Shown: one piece after another, positions 63,367 to 64,000 of the stretch | Layout of the letters: each line of letters starts with the position of its first letter | How positions within the stretch are numbered: position 1 is the first letter of the stretch | Source: Prinia subflava | Lineage: Eukaryota; Chordata; Aves; Passeriformes; Cisticolidae | Assembly (NCBI RefSeq): GCF_021018805.1 | Contig: NC_086259.1 | Location: 10,902,501 to 10,966,500, forward strand | Reading direction: 5' to 3' | DNA: 64,000 nt | Made by a program: the position numbers and the translations under genes | Notes under the pieces: generated by a model | The model's database searches: none | Seen by the model: the letters and a program-made list of their open reading frames with translations, nothing else | Told to the model about the DNA's origin: nothing

Positions 63367-64000
63367 TGTGCTTCCCAATTCATCTGTTCTGGGTGATGGT
63401 TTAGTGCCCTACAGTGAGCATGGAACCTCCTCTGAATCTGAATTTCAGTGCTGCTGAGGAGCTTCCAAGGGTGGAAGGGGTGGAATGCACATGTGAAGGG
63501 TAAATATAAATACAATTTAGCTCCTTTGAAAAGGAGCTGTTATGTATTGGCATGAGGATATCTGCATACATCCACAGAGAAACTTTTCCAACTTTTTTTA
63601 TTTTTGAATCAGCAAAACAGTTGTTTTAATGAACGGAGCTTATCTAGGCAGAAAGTAGGAAAGAGAAGCAAGGGATGACTGCAGTGGGATGAATGATGAT
63701 TGCACAAGAGTTGGCAAATGCAACTATTTCCAAATATAATGGCATTAAGTGTTCATTGTGAAATTAGATCAGCTTTTTAAGAGCTGCGGGGTGAAAAAAC
63801 ACAGTATTCAGCTAATTAGACAAAGTAAAAAGATAATGTTAAATTCTTTTCCTTCAAAAAGTATTTGTCTGCACTACCATGAATTTTAAAATAGAACTGC
63901 TAGAGATGGCAGCGTTATCAAATGATCTGCCATTAAAGGAATTATAATTCAGGTCTTTTTAATTCTCTATTGTGGAAATCTTTAAATTAGAATATATCTA
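63367..64000. other. Non-coding AT-rich sequence
   Basis: Nothing recognised. The last 250 bases are strongly AT-rich with several ATTA/TTAATT words, unique DNA with no gene signal. Confidence 0.4.

Noticed and set aside
1..64000. tRNA, rRNA, CRISPR array, retroviral gene or bacterial operon
   Set aside because: No cloverleaf with A and B boxes, no regularly spaced repeats, no gag/pol/env-like frame and no ribosome-binding-site gene structure was seen by eye. A tRNAscan-SE and Infernal run would settle small RNAs.

Overview
This 64 kb window looks like bird nuclear DNA. It is AT-rich and almost free of coding sequence. Its recognisable interspersed repeats are short, 5'-truncated CR1 LINE copies with the avian 3' end: a 'TTGGAAGGGACC'-like block or its complement, followed by degenerate octamer repeats of the ATTCTATG type. 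There are no Alu-, B1- or L1-like sequences, no operons and no bacterial gene structure. The species cannot be named from the sequence alone.

Layout. The first 6.2 kb reads as intron or flanking DNA. At about 6.2-6.6 kb on the + strand lies the only convincing gene piece: a strong 3' splice acceptor, a 153-base exon that ends in a stop codon, a short 3' UTR, an AATAAA signal and a GT/T-rich downstream element. I read it as the last exon of a gene whose earlier exons lie upstream, possibly outside the window. I do not recognise the protein. From 6.6 kb to 64 kb I find no further exon that I can support, so the rest looks like a gene desert. It holds seven CR1 fragments, a probable old hAT-like DNA transposon fossil (about 8.04-8.24 kb), a MITE-like inverted repeat (27.2-27.3 kb), several hairpins and short tandem duplications, a 49-base A tract (53.2 kb), and a few GC-rich patches that create long but meaningless open frames. 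Some AT-rich unique stretches, above all 41.4-44.5 kb, have the texture of vertebrate conserved non-coding (enhancer) DNA. That is an inference which only a cross-species alignment can test.

No RNA gene, CRISPR array, retroviral gene or complete transposon was identified. The most useful leads are the unidentified terminal exon, the perfect 21-bp inverted repeat at 27217-27343, and the candidate regulatory block at 41.4-44.5 kb.
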